49,150 nucleotides of DNA from RGIG3009 sp045648765. GTDB lineage: Bacteria; Bacillota; Clostridia; Oscillospirales; Acutalibacteraceae. This document shows, in pieces, positions 1 to 9,310 of the stretch. Numbering within the stretch: the first letter of the stretch is position 1; every line of letters starts with the position of its first letter. A model generated the notes under the pieces. That model searched no databases and was not told the DNA's origin. It saw nothing but the letters and a program-made list of their open reading frames with translations. The DNA lies in NCBI GenBank assembly GCA_045648765.1, contig JAZROQ010000018.1, positions 1 to 49,150 on the forward strand, in the 5' to 3' direction. The translations under genes were made by a program, and so were the position numbers.

Positions 1-879
1 GGCAAATGTAAACTCTTTGCGGTTTTCGGCAATCAGCAAGGCATAAATAGCCGCGATGCCGGCAATGAAAAACAGTAAGCATTTGGAAAAAGCGGAAGCA
101 CCCGCCGCCCCCAAACGTTCAGTAATCAAATCCGCTGCCACGCTGTCAAACACAAAGGGAAGTAAAATAATAATCGGAAGCAACAATCCCTTCCAACCGT
201 TTTTGAACGTTTCTTTGAGGGAAGGGATATCTTCTTTTGCCATAGGTTTGACGTGATAATATTTGCAAAATGCCCATACCATTAAAACACGCTGCGCTAT
301 AAAATACAACGAGATACCCCATAGCACCACCCAAAACTGACCCGATGTCACTTGGGAGTTCGGATACAGCGCCATAAAGGCACCAAGCGCCCCCACAATG
401 TTGGAACTTGGCGGAATCATGTTACCAAGATAACTGGAAGTACTTTCAACATTGGCCGCCAAATGCGCAGGAAACCCCACTTTTTTCATGGCGGGGATAG
501 TAATGACACCCGTTGCCATAACATTGCCGGGACCCGAACCCGAAAGAGCGCCCATAAACGACGATGTAATGACCGCCGCGTACCCTACGCCACCCGTGAT
601 ACGTCCAAAACAGGAGATGACCAAATATACACACGAATCAATAACCTTGGTGTGGGTGAGCAGTTGACTCATCGCCACAAAAGCAATCATGGAATACAAA
701 AGCCCCGTGGAAAAAGCGCCATCGATATATTGCCAAATGTTTTCCCACGTACCGGTCATTGCCACCAAAATAAGGAACGACAAAAACAGCGCTTCGTACA
801 CAGGACGTTTAAACAGTACGAACCACAGCAAAATAAAAGCTAATAAAAAGACAAGATACAAAAGTGCAGAGGGTATCAT
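1..879 (-). CDS. TRAP-type transporter large permease (DctM-like), 3' part cut by window edge
   Basis: Reading from the ATG at 879 the frame stays open for 293 codons to the window edge, so the C-terminus is missing. The protein is very hydrophobic. It carries the motif region GALSGSGPGNVMATG (about residues 109-123) followed by NMIPPSS (about 152-158), typical of the DctM/TRAP large permease superfamily, which drives solute uptake with an ion gradient and normally works with a DctQ small subunit and a DctP binding protein. Neither partner is seen here. The ribosome site AAGGAG overlaps the stop region of the ATP-grasp gene, 3 bases upstream, so it is the last visible gene of the polysaccharide operon. 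Substrate unknown; a TctA-like or other ion-transporter-superfamily permease is the alternative. Confidence 0.75.
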   Translation of the reverse strand, partial: MIPSALLYLVFLLAFILLWFVLFKRPVYEALFLSFLILVAMTGTWENIWQYIDGAFSTGLLYSMIAFVAMSQLLTHTKVIDSCVYLVISCFGRITGGVGYAAVITSSFMGALSGSGPGNVMATGVITIPAMKKVGFPAHLAANVESTSSYLGNMIPPSSNIVGALGAFMALYPNSQVTSGQFWVVLWGISLYFIAQRVLMVWAFCKYYHVKPMAKEDIPSLKETFKNGWKGLLLPIIILLPFVFDSVAADLITERLGAAGASAFSKCLLFFIAGIAAIYALLIAENRKEFTFA

Positions 880-882
880 TTT

Positions 883-2112
883 TTACTCCTTAATGTTGGG
901 TAACAGATCATGGCGCATAATATCGTTACCGTTATTATCCAAAACTTTCATGGAAGCACAAGCGCTTGCGTGCTTGTCTTGCAATTCTTTTATCGTATCG
1001 GCTCCAATGGTAAATCCGCAAATGCGGTCACCACTGCTTTGGATGCCTTTCATGGCAGCACCTTGCCATTTAAACAAATAGTAATCCACAATGGTGCCGT
1101 TTTGTTTTAGTTCTTCAAACCCAACAAGTTTATCAAAAACACCGTCGTGGCAATAGACAAATTCGTTGCTGATATATTTATATTCTTCTGCCAGTTCACC
1201 AACGTGAGGCTTTATTCCTAACGTCAAATCTACCACGCCACGGATCACATCAAAACCACTGGCACGTTGAATCATCAAATATTTGACGCCGCCACCGGTC
1301 CGTGCGCTAAATTCCAACACGAAAATGTGACCATCACGATAGATGGCTTGTATAAGCATGGGAGAATTTTTAATACCAAAAGCATCGGCAATTTTTTGTG
1401 CCACTTCTTTGATTTCTTCTTGAACAACTGCTGCTTCTTTGGCAGGGTAATTGCCGCGGAAAATAACAAACTTATCGGCATCGGCAATTTTTTCGCTGTT
1501 AGAAACACACAACACGTGTGCTTTGCCCTCTTCTACCCAAACGTCGATAGAAAGTTCGGGACCCTCGATAAATTCTTCAGCCACTGCGGTATTGGTACGG
1601 CTAAAATTCAGCGCGTCGGCAAGTGCAGCATGGAATTGCTCCATATCGGTTACTTTTCGCACGCCTTTGGAGCTGTTACAATCTGCCGGTTTGACAATCA
1701 AGGGGAAGGATAATTTTTCTATTGTGTACGGCTTTTCTTTTTGAATGGTTACATGTTTTGCAGTAGGCACGTCGTTTGCCAAGAACACGTCTTTCATATA
1801 CTTTTTGTTGGTAACGTTACGTGCTGTTTCGTAATCCACATAGCACGGCAACTCCAAGTTTTCCGAAACCTTTGCCACCGTCAGCAACGCTTGATCGGTA
1901 CACGCGGTAATTAAAAAGTCCACCGCTTCCGATTGGGCAATTTCTTGAATTTTTTCGATATCGAGCGTGGAAACTTGAAAAAACTTATCGGCATACGGTT
2001 TTGCCACCGGTTCGGCATAATAATCCGCCAACAATGTGGTAATTCCACGGCGTTTTAGTTCGCAAATTAATGCAATTTGCGCATATCCACCCGCAAGCAC
2101 CAAAGCCTTCAT
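883..2112 (-). CDS. ATP-grasp ligase in polysaccharide operon
   Basis: A 409-residue protein starting MKALVLAGG, with an N-terminal pre-ATP-grasp Rossmann-like part (about 1-105) and an ATP-grasp core. Visible landmarks are FPLIVKPADCNSSKGV (about residues 130-145, ATP-binding lysine loop), EEFIEGPELSIDVW (about 180-193) and EFSARTGGG (about 270-278, metal-binding region). These enzymes make an acyl-phosphate and join it to an amine or thiol. The substrate cannot be told; a glycan, amino-sugar or amino-acid modification is plausible from the operon. The start at 2112 is chosen because AAAGGTGG lies just upstream and because the fold begins there; a longer open frame reaches into the flippase gene. 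Gap of 17 bases to the flippase stop and 3 bases to the permease start. Confidence 0.8.
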   Translation of the reverse strand: MKALVLAGGYAQIALICELKRRGITTLLADYYAEPVAKPYADKFFQVSTLDIEKIQEIAQSEAVDFLITACTDQALLTVAKVSENLELPCYVDYETARNVTNKKYMKDVFLANDVPTAKHVTIQKEKPYTIEKLSFPLIVKPADCNSSKGVRKVTDMEQFHAALADALNFSRTNTAVAEEFIEGPELSIDVWVEEGKAHVLCVSNSEKIADADKFVIFRGNYPAKEAAVVQEEIKEVAQKIADAFGIKNSPMLIQAIYRDGHIFVLEFSARTGGGVKYLMIQRASGFDVIRGVVDLTLGIKPHVGELAEEYKYISNEFVYCHDGVFDKLVGFEELKQNGTIVDYYLFKWQGAAMKGIQSSGDRICGFTIGADTIKELQDKHASACASMKVLDNNGNDIMRHDLLPNIKE

Positions 2113-2129
2113 ACTTTTTCCACCTTTCT

Positions 2130-3569
2130 TTACATTCCTTGCTTTTTCTTTAATAATGACAATAACACCAATAATCCTTTGGGACGAAAAACAAACGACA
2201 ACACCGAATAAACCACTGCCCCGCCGATAACTTGTAATACCAAGATAAGAATTGACGGTAATGCAATGCGAGAAATCAGCCATACGACACAGAGCATCAC
2301 AGCCGAAAACAAAATAGCGGGAGAAATGTCTTTGATTTGCTCGGTATAAGAATAATTGATTAGTTTTTTGTTGGGATGAGCATTAACAAAACAACTAATT
2401 AACGTGCTCACCACACCGCTAAGCGCAATAGCAATCGGCGAATCGAAAAACAGCACAGCGGCAATCAGCAACAGCAAACCATAGGTTTTTTTGATAAGTT
2501 CCAGTTTCAAAAACAAATCGCTGCGTCCCATTGCATTGATGGCTTGCAAATTGCACGTATGCACCGGCATAAACAACAGCGTGAAACAGTAAATTTGCAA
2601 ATACGGCACACACGGTAACCATTTTTCGGTCAACAATACGCGGACAAGCGGTTCCGCCACGCCCGCGAGCCCGAACAAAATGGGAAAAACCACGTAAGCG
2701 CTCACGGCAATAGAAGTCTGCATTAAATTTTTTACTTGTGATTTATCATCTTGTTTGGCAGACATGGCAGGCAACATCACGCTTTGCACCGCACCGTTAA
2801 TGCCGTTGATGACAAATTGCGGGAATTGTTTGCCGCGGTTATAAAAGCCCAAAGTATCGGCTTTGTATTTTTTGCCGATTACCAAACTGCGAATATCTTG
2901 GTACAACGTGTCGATCAAGCCGGAAACGAGGAGTTTCCAACCATAGGTAAACAACACTTTTACACGTGCTAAATTGCAAATAAAGCGCGGACGCCAATCT
3001 ACCACCTTGAGCATAACAAGGCAAGCAATCAACACGTTAAGAACGTTCTGTGCCACCAAAGCCCACACCCCGGCATTTTGGTAGGCCATGACAATGCCCA
3101 CCACACCGGAAACAAGAATGCCGAAAATATTGCTGAAAAAGACTTTACGAAAATCAAGTTGACGGCTGACCTTGGCAAGTTGAACCGAGTTGAAACTGCC
3201 GGGAAACAACACAAGCATCAGCACACGAAACGGCCAAACAATCTCGGGCATTTTATAAAAGGCGGCAATGGCGGGTGCGGCAAAAAACAAACCGCCATAC
3301 ACCAAAACAGACACCAACATTGTCACCCAAAAGACCGATGAATAGTCTTCTTTGGTAACATCTTTGTTTTGCATTAGTGATGTGTTAAACCCCGATTGGA
3401 CAAACACGTTTGCTAAATTAACAAAAATCAGCATCATTGCCAAAGCGCCGTAGTGTTCGGGCAACATAATACGCGCTAAAATCAGTTGCAGTACAAATTG
3501 TATGCCTTGAACGCCGAAACGCTCTAACAGTTTCCACAGCATACCGCCTGCAATGGTATTTTGTTTCAT
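2130..3569 (-). CDS. Wzx/WzxC-type polysaccharide flippase
   Basis: A 479-residue membrane protein with about 12-14 hydrophobic segments and the N-terminal pattern KQNTIAGGMLWKLLERFG common in oligosaccharide flippases of the MOP superfamily (PST/WzxC branch). It would move lipid-linked repeat units across the cytoplasmic membrane. The start at 3569 shares ATGA with the stop of the glycosyltransferase upstream, a classic coupled start; the longer reading from 3674 would run inside that gene. Placement with a Wzy-like protein and several glycosyltransferases fits a Wzx/Wzy export pathway. Confidence 0.88.
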   Translation of the reverse strand: MKQNTIAGGMLWKLLERFGVQGIQFVLQLILARIMLPEHYGALAMMLIFVNLANVFVQSGFNTSLMQNKDVTKEDYSSVFWVTMLVSVLVYGGLFFAAPAIAAFYKMPEIVWPFRVLMLVLFPGSFNSVQLAKVSRQLDFRKVFFSNIFGILVSGVVGIVMAYQNAGVWALVAQNVLNVLIACLVMLKVVDWRPRFICNLARVKVLFTYGWKLLVSGLIDTLYQDIRSLVIGKKYKADTLGFYNRGKQFPQFVINGINGAVQSVMLPAMSAKQDDKSQVKNLMQTSIAVSAYVVFPILFGLAGVAEPLVRVLLTEKWLPCVPYLQIYCFTLLFMPVHTCNLQAINAMGRSDLFLKLELIKKTYGLLLLIAAVLFFDSPIAIALSGVVSTLISCFVNAHPNKKLINYSYTEQIKDISPAILFSAVMLCVVWLISRIALPSILILVLQVIGGAVVYSVLSFVFRPKGLLVLLSLLKKKQGM

Positions 3570-4522
3570 GCGCTCACCCACAATTCTTTGTGCAATACGT
3601 GATGACGTAAAACATATTCTCCATACAACCATGCGGTTGTTAACTTTTTCGGGATATAAGATGAATATTTGCAAAATTCGCGAACGGTTATTTGCCGTTG
3701 CTTAACACCTTGCAAAAGCGAACGAAAATAAAGCAATTGCGCATATTTTGACGCCGTTTTATTGGATTGCTGCAAGGCATATTGCATCAGTTCAAAATAC
3801 CAATGCTCGTCTTTTTTGAAAGAATAGCGCGAAGTGGCGCTAAAACTGCTGCCATGCGTGGTTACGTGACGATAGGCGCTCATTACCTCTTGCATACAAA
3901 ACACTTTTCCGTGCGTTGCCAAAGCAAAATACAGCAATCGGTCACCCGGTGAAAGACGACGTTCAAACAACGAAGTATCCATGTAAGGTTCGGTTATGTA
4001 ATTGCGGTACATCACGGTGGTAAGTTGTCCGGGCATTTGTTCGCTGACAAAATGACGCAAGGTATATTCCTCGTCCTTACATTCGGGGTATTGCTCACCA
4101 TTGGGCAAGGAATCGTCCCCTACCACCACACAGTTATGGGCTACCGCCAAATATTCGGGATGCGTTTCCAAAAAGGTGATTTGCTTTTCCAGTTTGTTTT
4201 CGTCGGTCCAAAAATCGTCGCCCTCTAAACCGACAATATATTTACCGCGGCAACGCCTTTTTAGATCTAGTGCATTGGAAACTTCGGTGCCGTGCATGTT
4301 TTTTTCACGATAAAACATGGTGAATTTGCCCGGAAATTTTGCTTCGTACTCTTGCAAAATAGTGCGAGTGCCGTCGAGAGAAACATCCTCACCCACCAAC
4401 ACTTCATACGAATACTGTGTTTTTTGCATAAGCACACTATCCAAAGCACGGGCAATATATTTTTCGTGATTATAGGTCGGGATATAAATGCTGAGCATTG
4501 GTTTTTCCATCGGCATCACCAT
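3566..4522 (-). CDS. Family 2 glycosyltransferase
   Basis: A 318-residue soluble GT-A protein. It starts with MLSIYIPTYNHEKYIARALDSVL, the usual GT2 opening, then has EVLVGEDVSLDGT (about 41-53) and GLEGDDFW (about 98-105), the acidic DXD-like site that binds the metal and nucleotide-sugar. It would add one sugar to the lipid-linked repeat unit on the inner face of the membrane. The ATG at 4522 has AAGGA six bases upstream, inside rfbC, and overlaps the rfbC stop by 7 bases; ATGs at 4516 and 4510 are alternatives. The 3' end overlaps the flippase start. Confidence 0.88.
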   Translation of the reverse strand: MVMPMEKPMLSIYIPTYNHEKYIARALDSVLMQKTQYSYEVLVGEDVSLDGTRTILQEYEAKFPGKFTMFYREKNMHGTEVSNALDLKRRCRGKYIVGLEGDDFWTDENKLEKQITFLETHPEYLAVAHNCVVVGDDSLPNGEQYPECKDEEYTLRHFVSEQMPGQLTTVMYRNYITEPYMDTSLFERRLSPGDRLLYFALATHGKVFCMQEVMSAYRHVTTHGSSFSATSRYSFKKDEHWYFELMQYALQQSNKTASKYAQLLYFRSLLQGVKQRQITVREFCKYSSYIPKKLTTAWLYGEYVLRHHVLHKELWVSA

Positions 4523-5091
4523 TTTTGGTCCTTTTCGCTCAAATTAAGCGGTGTGCCATCGGCAAGCGTATAACCCTCGGCAGAAGCCGTGCCACGGTAT
4601 TCGCCCACCACTTCGGGCCAGACAATACCGATTTTGGGGTCGTTCCACGCCATGCCGCCTTCATCGCCGGGATGGTAAAAGTCGGTGACTTTGTAGCAAA
4701 ATTCTGCCGTATCACTTAACACCAAAAAACCGTGGGCAAAACCCTCGGAAATATAAAATTGTTTTTTGTTTTCTTCGGTCAATTCCACACCGAACCATTG
4801 TCCATAAGTGGGGCTGCCTTCACGGATATCCACTGCCACGTCAAATACGCGACCTTTGATAACACGCACCAACTTGCCTTGGGCGTATTGTTTTTGGAAA
4901 TGCAATCCGCGCAACACACCTTTGACAGACATGCTCTGATTATCTTGCACAAACACCATATTGAGACCGGCCTCGGCCATGTCTTTTTGATTGTAGGTTT
5001 CAACAAAATAACCGCGGCTATCGCCATGGACAGTCGGTTCAATAACGTATAACCCTTCAATCGGGCAGGGTGTGACTTTAATTTGCCCCAT
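4516..5091 (-). CDS. rfbC: dTDP-4-dehydrorhamnose 3,5-epimerase
   Basis: A 191-residue cupin enzyme of normal family length that converts dTDP-4-keto-6-deoxyglucose to dTDP-4-keto-L-rhamnose. Visible family marks are HGDSRGYFVE (about 22-31), VKGVLRGLHFQ with the catalytic base His64, and FAHGF (about 118-122) followed by FCYKVTDFY with the likely catalytic tyrosine. It overlaps rfbD by 14 bases at its start and the GT2 gene by 7 at its end, so it is translated as part of a tight operon. All four genes of the dTDP-rhamnose pathway are present side by side. Confidence 0.96.
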   Translation of the reverse strand: MGQIKVTPCPIEGLYVIEPTVHGDSRGYFVETYNQKDMAEAGLNMVFVQDNQSMSVKGVLRGLHFQKQYAQGKLVRVIKGRVFDVAVDIREGSPTYGQWFGVELTEENKKQFYISEGFAHGFLVLSDTAEFCYKVTDFYHPGDEGGMAWNDPKIGIVWPEVVGEYRGTASAEGYTLADGTPLNLSEKDQKW

Positions 5092-5983
5092 CGTTTTCTA
5101 ACTCCTTCAAATAGCGTGTCAGTGCGTCTTGCCACGTGGGCAACGGTGCAAAACCCGCTTTTTGTAACTTGGATTTTTCCAGGCGGCTGTTAAACGGTCG
5201 CGCCGCTTTGCTCAACCCATATTCTTTGGTGGTTACCGGTAAAACGTTGGTGGTGTACCCCGCTTGGCGGAAAATTTCGGCTGCGAAGTCATACCAACTG
5301 ATATATCCTCCCTCGTTGGTGGCATGGTAAAAACCGTATTTTTCGGTTTCTATCATATCCACAAGCAACCGCGAAAGGTCAAATGTGTATGTCGGTGTGC
5401 CGATTTGGTCACACACCACACGCATAGTATCGTATTTTTTGCCCAGTCTGAGCATGGTTTTGATAAAGTTATTTCCGTTTTTGCCGAACACCCACGCAAT
5501 GCGCACCACAAAAAACTTGTCCAGCGTATTTTGAACAGCACGTTCACCGTCAAGTTTTGTTTGACCGTAAACGTTAAGCGGTTCAAATTCGCGACAATCG
5601 GGTTCCCACGGTGTATCCCCTTGACCATTAAACACATAGTCGGTAGAAATATACATCATTTTGCACCCCGACAGTTTGCAAGCCTCGGCAAGATACTGTG
5701 TGCCAAGCGCATTTACGGCTTTGACGGTATCGCGGTTTTCTTCGTCTTCGGCGGCATCCACCGCTGTCCAAGCGGCACAATGAATGACCGCCTCGGGTTT
5801 GACTTCGGAAATTGTCGACAAAACCGCCGCTTTGTCCGTGATATCCAACGGGATATACGAAAAAGCGGTATGTGCACAAGTCGATGCCACATCCGAGCCA
5901 ACACATTCGTGACCGCGGTTATGAAGTTCGTTCATGACGTCATGTCCCAGCTGACCACCGACGCCCGTAACAAAAACTTTCAT
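5078..5983 (-). CDS. rfbD: dTDP-4-dehydrorhamnose reductase
   Basis: A 301-residue extended short-chain dehydrogenase. The nucleotide-binding loop TGVGGQLGHDV sits at about residues 6-16, STDYVFNG at 113-120, and the catalytic pair Tyr139/Lys143 in VYGQTKLDGE. It performs the last NAD(P)H-dependent step to dTDP-L-rhamnose. The gene begins 9 bases after the rfbB stop and runs 14 bases into rfbC. Confidence 0.96.
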   Translation of the reverse strand: MKVFVTGVGGQLGHDVMNELHNRGHECVGSDVASTCAHTAFSYIPLDITDKAAVLSTISEVKPEAVIHCAAWTAVDAAEDEENRDTVKAVNALGTQYLAEACKLSGCKMMYISTDYVFNGQGDTPWEPDCREFEPLNVYGQTKLDGERAVQNTLDKFFVVRIAWVFGKNGNNFIKTMLRLGKKYDTMRVVCDQIGTPTYTFDLSRLLVDMIETEKYGFYHATNEGGYISWYDFAAEIFRQAGYTTNVLPVTTKEYGLSKAARPFNSRLEKSKLQKAGFAPLPTWQDALTRYLKELENDGAN

Positions 5984-5992
5984 AGATAACTC

Positions 5993-7012
5993 CTATCGAT
6001 TACCATACATTTTTTCATAGTAATTTTGATATTCGCCCGAAATGATAGTTTCCCACCATTCTTTGTTATCCAAATACCATTGGATGGTTTTTTGAATACC
6101 GTCGGCAAACTTGGTTTCGGGCAACCAACCTAATTCGGTGTGAATTTTGGTGGGGTCGATAGCGTAGCGCATATCGTGACCTTTGCGGTCGGTAACGTAT
6201 GTAATCAGGCTTTCGGGTTTGTCAAGTGCTTTACAAATCATTTTGACAATGTCAATGTTTTTCATTTCGTTGTGACCGCCGATGTTATACACTTCACCCT
6301 CGCGGCCGTTATGGATAATCAAATCAATCGCTTTGCAGTGGTCTTCCACATATAACCAATCGCGAACGTTCAAGCCATTGCCGTATACAGGCAACGGTTT
6401 ATCGTTCAAAGCATTGGCAATCATAAGCGGAATGAGTTTTTCGGGAAAATGGTACGGACCATAGTTGTTAGAGCAACGTGAAATTGTCACCGGCAACCCA
6501 AACGTGCGATGATAGGCTTGTACCAACAAATCGGCACCCGCTTTGGACGAAGAATACGGCGAACTGGTATGAATCGGCGTTTCTTCGGTGAAGAACAAGT
6601 CGGGGCGGTCAAGCGGTAAATCACCGTACACTTCGTCGGTAGATACTTGGTGATACCGTTTGATACCGTATTTTCGACAGGCATCCATTAATACTTGGGT
6701 ACCTAAAATATTGGTTTGCAAAAATACCTCGGGGTTTTCGATGGAACGGTCCACGTGACTTTCGGCGGCAAAGTTGACCACCATGTCGGGGTGTTCTTCT
6801 TCGAACAATTGGTATACCCCTGCGCGGTCACAGATATCCATTTTGACAAAGCGAAAATGGGGATTATCCATCACGGGAGCAAGGGTGCTTAAATTTCCGG
6901 CATAGGTTAATTTATCCAAACAGATAATGCGGTAATCCGGATATTTTTTCAGCATATGGAACACAAAGTTCGAACCAATAAACCCGGCACCGCCGGTAAC
7001 AATGATCGTCAT
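5993..7012 (-). CDS. rfbB: dTDP-glucose 4,6-dehydratase
   Basis: A 339-residue extended SDR enzyme that makes dTDP-4-keto-6-deoxyglucose. It shows TGGAGFIGSNF (6-16) for NAD binding, the STDEVYGD motif with Thr125, Asp126 and Glu127 of the dehydratase site, and Tyr153/Lys157 in SPYSSSKAG. NNYGPYHFPEKLIP and the usual length support the call. A GGAGG ribosome site precedes the ATG. Gap to rfbA is 27 bases. Confidence 0.97.
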   Translation of the reverse strand: MTIIVTGGAGFIGSNFVFHMLKKYPDYRIICLDKLTYAGNLSTLAPVMDNPHFRFVKMDICDRAGVYQLFEEEHPDMVVNFAAESHVDRSIENPEVFLQTNILGTQVLMDACRKYGIKRYHQVSTDEVYGDLPLDRPDLFFTEETPIHTSSPYSSSKAGADLLVQAYHRTFGLPVTISRCSNNYGPYHFPEKLIPLMIANALNDKPLPVYGNGLNVRDWLYVEDHCKAIDLIIHNGREGEVYNIGGHNEMKNIDIVKMICKALDKPESLITYVTDRKGHDMRYAIDPTKIHTELGWLPETKFADGIQKTIQWYLDNKEWWETIISGEYQNYYEKMYGNR

Positions 7013-7039
7013 AGTTTTTCCTCCTTTAAGGTGAAACGA

Positions 7040-7924
7040 TTAATACCGCAATTTGTCGTTTGCCACTTGCCGCAGATGATCGCCATACGAGGATTTGCCA
7101 TAGGCTTCGGCAGCATTGAGCAGTTGTTCTTTGGTGATCCAGCCTTTGATATAGGCGATTTCTTCGGGAGCGGAAATTTGCACCGATTGGCGGCTTTGAT
7201 TCATTTCGACAAACTGTGCCGCTTCGAGCAAACTTTTAAACGTGCCGGTATCCAGCCACGCAAAACCTCTGCCAAGCAGTTCCACCGCCAAGGTGCCTTC
7301 ATTCAAGTACATTTCGTTCAAAGTGGTAATTTCCAACTCACCGCGCGCCGAGGGCTTGACTTGTTCGGCTTTTTCTGCCACACCGGCAGGATAAAAATAC
7401 AATCCTGTCACGGCATAGTTGGATTTGGGTTGGGCAGGTTTTTCCTCAATCGAAATAGCTTTTCCGTTTTCATCAAACTCTACCACGCCAAAACGTTCGG
7501 GGTCGGAAACGTGGTAACCAAACACCGTTGCCGTGCCGTTTTGAGCGTTTTGATTGGCGTTAGCCAAAATTTTGCTAAACCCGTTGCCGTAAAAGATATT
7601 ATCGCCAAGCACCATGGCACACGCATCGTCACCGATGAATTCTTTGCCGATAATAAACGCTTGCGCCAAACCATCAGGAGAAGGTTGCACGGCATAGCTC
7701 AAATTCACACCGTAACGAGAACCGTCACCCAACAGTTCTTGAAACCGCGGGGTATCGGCAGGCGTAGAAATAATCAAAATGTCACGAATACCCGCAAGCA
7801 TCAGCGTCGACATGGGATAATAAATCATGGGTTTGTCATAAACGGGAAGCAACTGTTTGCTCGTCACCAATGTCAAGGGATACAACCGTGTACCGGACCC
7901 ACCGGCTAAAATAATACCTTTCAT
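7040..7924 (-). CDS. rfbA: Glucose-1-phosphate thymidylyltransferase
   Basis: A 294-residue nucleotidyltransferase that makes dTDP-glucose, the entry to the rhamnose pathway. The opening MKGIILAGGSGTRLYPLT holds the GG-X-G-T-R-L signature; IEEKPAQPKS (about 159-168) and GFAWLDTGT are also typical. A near-perfect AGGAGG lies before the ATG. First of four consecutive dTDP-rhamnose genes. Confidence 0.97.
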   Translation of the reverse strand: MKGIILAGGSGTRLYPLTLVTSKQLLPVYDKPMIYYPMSTLMLAGIRDILIISTPADTPRFQELLGDGSRYGVNLSYAVQPSPDGLAQAFIIGKEFIGDDACAMVLGDNIFYGNGFSKILANANQNAQNGTATVFGYHVSDPERFGVVEFDENGKAISIEEKPAQPKSNYAVTGLYFYPAGVAEKAEQVKPSARGELEITTLNEMYLNEGTLAVELLGRGFAWLDTGTFKSLLEAAQFVEMNQSRQSVQISAPEEIAYIKGWITKEQLLNAAEAYGKSSYGDHLRQVANDKLRY

Positions 7925-7947
7925 GCTTTTTTACCTCCTGTTACGGA

Positions 7948-9291
7948 TTATACTTCGTTTTTATTTAACGTCCGTTCGCTGTTTACCACAGCCAACGTAC
8001 AAGCGTACAAGAAAACGCAGGGCGCTACTTGCATATACGGTTGGAACAAAGAATACGTCAGCATACCTGCAAGTACCGAGACCCACAAAACACTGCACAT
8101 TGACCTTTTTTTCAATGTCAACCGAACTGCCACAATAACGCTCAATATAAACGGCAGCAAATACAGTGCCAAACCTACCAAACCGATTTTTGCCCACAAA
8201 TCTAAAAAGAAGTATTCCGGCATACGGTTAATGATTTCCAACTGATATACAAAGCCGACACCAAAAATCGGATTTTTGGAAATCACTTCGTGCAGTTCCA
8301 CCGTGATCTGTTGACGATATTCGTCGGATACTTGTGTAGCGTTCAAATAATTGTCTTCTTGCTCTTGTAAAATATCGCCCGATTGGGAAGGAGGCAACAT
8401 GGGCGATTGTGTTCCCACCGTGCGGTTAATGGCAAAACCAAAATAGTTGTAACCCGCCACCAAACTGAACGCGGCAATCAGCAACGCGCATATCAAAACC
8501 GCTGCAAGTACATGTTTTGCCATTTTCTTTTTTTGTTCAGGTGAGGAATGTATTAACAAAAGAACAATTACCACAGCGGCAGTTACTAATGCCGCCAAGT
8601 ACAGCGCCCGTGTAAAGGTGATAAACATGCAAAAAAGTCCCAAAGCTGTAACAATGGCATACCACCAAGAAAAACGCTGATTTTTGATTTGAAAATAAAC
8701 CGACGCCGCACAACTAAACAGTTGAAGCGGTGTTGTCACAAACAAAATACGACATAATTTATCGGAAATATAAGTGAAATTGATATATTCCTTTTGCCAG
8801 AAAAAATTGAGTATGTATCTAAACGGTGTTTTAGCAAACAAGAAAACGATAAAGAACAAAACCGTAATCACGCTCATAGCAAAACCCGCATACATCACCA
8901 CTTTGGACAGCGTGGCAGTACGTTTGGGTGTCGATAAAATTGCCGCCACAAAGGGGAAAGTTACAAAGTATGCCAAACCGGTGATGGCGGGAAGAATGTT
9001 CCCCACCGTGTATCCATTTTGCAACGTGCGCAAAAACTCAACCGCTAAATATGCTGCCAAAACCAACAAAGAGCACATAAACGGATTGACACACGCTGTT
9101 TTAAATCGAAATAAAACAGCCGGCATTGCCGCAGCAAGTAAAACCACTATCAACACAGACCAAAGGGAAAACCCACTGAACGTAAGTATGGAAGATGTCC
9201 CTAACACCACGCAATAGGCGGCAACAGCACACAGTGCCACAAAAGACACTGTATCGAATGCAGCGGTTATTTTATGGTTGCTTTTTTCCAT
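7948..9291 (-). CDS. O-antigen polymerase/ligase-like membrane protein (Wzy candidate)
   Basis: A 447-residue integral membrane protein with about 11-12 predicted hydrophobic helices. A large outward loop of about 80 residues lies near residues 290-370 and includes NPIFGVGF, the pattern that in the Wzy_C/WaaL superfamily marks the catalytic loop. In this operon, with a flippase but no other polymerase, polymerisation of repeat units is the likeliest role; a ligase that moves glycan to a wall acceptor is the alternative. Strong AGGAGG ribosome site. Sequence of this class is poorly conserved, so the call rests on topology, loop and context. Confidence 0.78.
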   Translation of the reverse strand: MEKSNHKITAAFDTVSFVALCAVAAYCVVLGTSSILTFSGFSLWSVLIVVLLAAAMPAVLFRFKTACVNPFMCSLLVLAAYLAVEFLRTLQNGYTVGNILPAITGLAYFVTFPFVAAILSTPKRTATLSKVVMYAGFAMSVITVLFFIVFLFAKTPFRYILNFFWQKEYINFTYISDKLCRILFVTTPLQLFSCAASVYFQIKNQRFSWWYAIVTALGLFCMFITFTRALYLAALVTAAVVIVLLLIHSSPEQKKKMAKHVLAAVLICALLIAAFSLVAGYNYFGFAINRTVGTQSPMLPPSQSGDILQEQEDNYLNATQVSDEYRQQITVELHEVISKNPIFGVGFVYQLEIINRMPEYFFLDLWAKIGLVGLALYLLPFILSVIVAVRLTLKKRSMCSVLWVSVLAGMLTYSLFQPYMQVAPCVFLYACTLAVVNSERTLNKNEV

Positions 9292-9310
9292 GGTTTACCT
9301 CCTTACTGCG

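Noticed and set aside
5264..7909. Long open frames on the plus strand opposite rfbD, rfbB and rfbA (up to 317 codons)
   Set aside because: They lie fully antisense to strongly identified rhamnose genes, lack ribosome sites and known motifs, and their composition mirrors the codon bias of the true genes.
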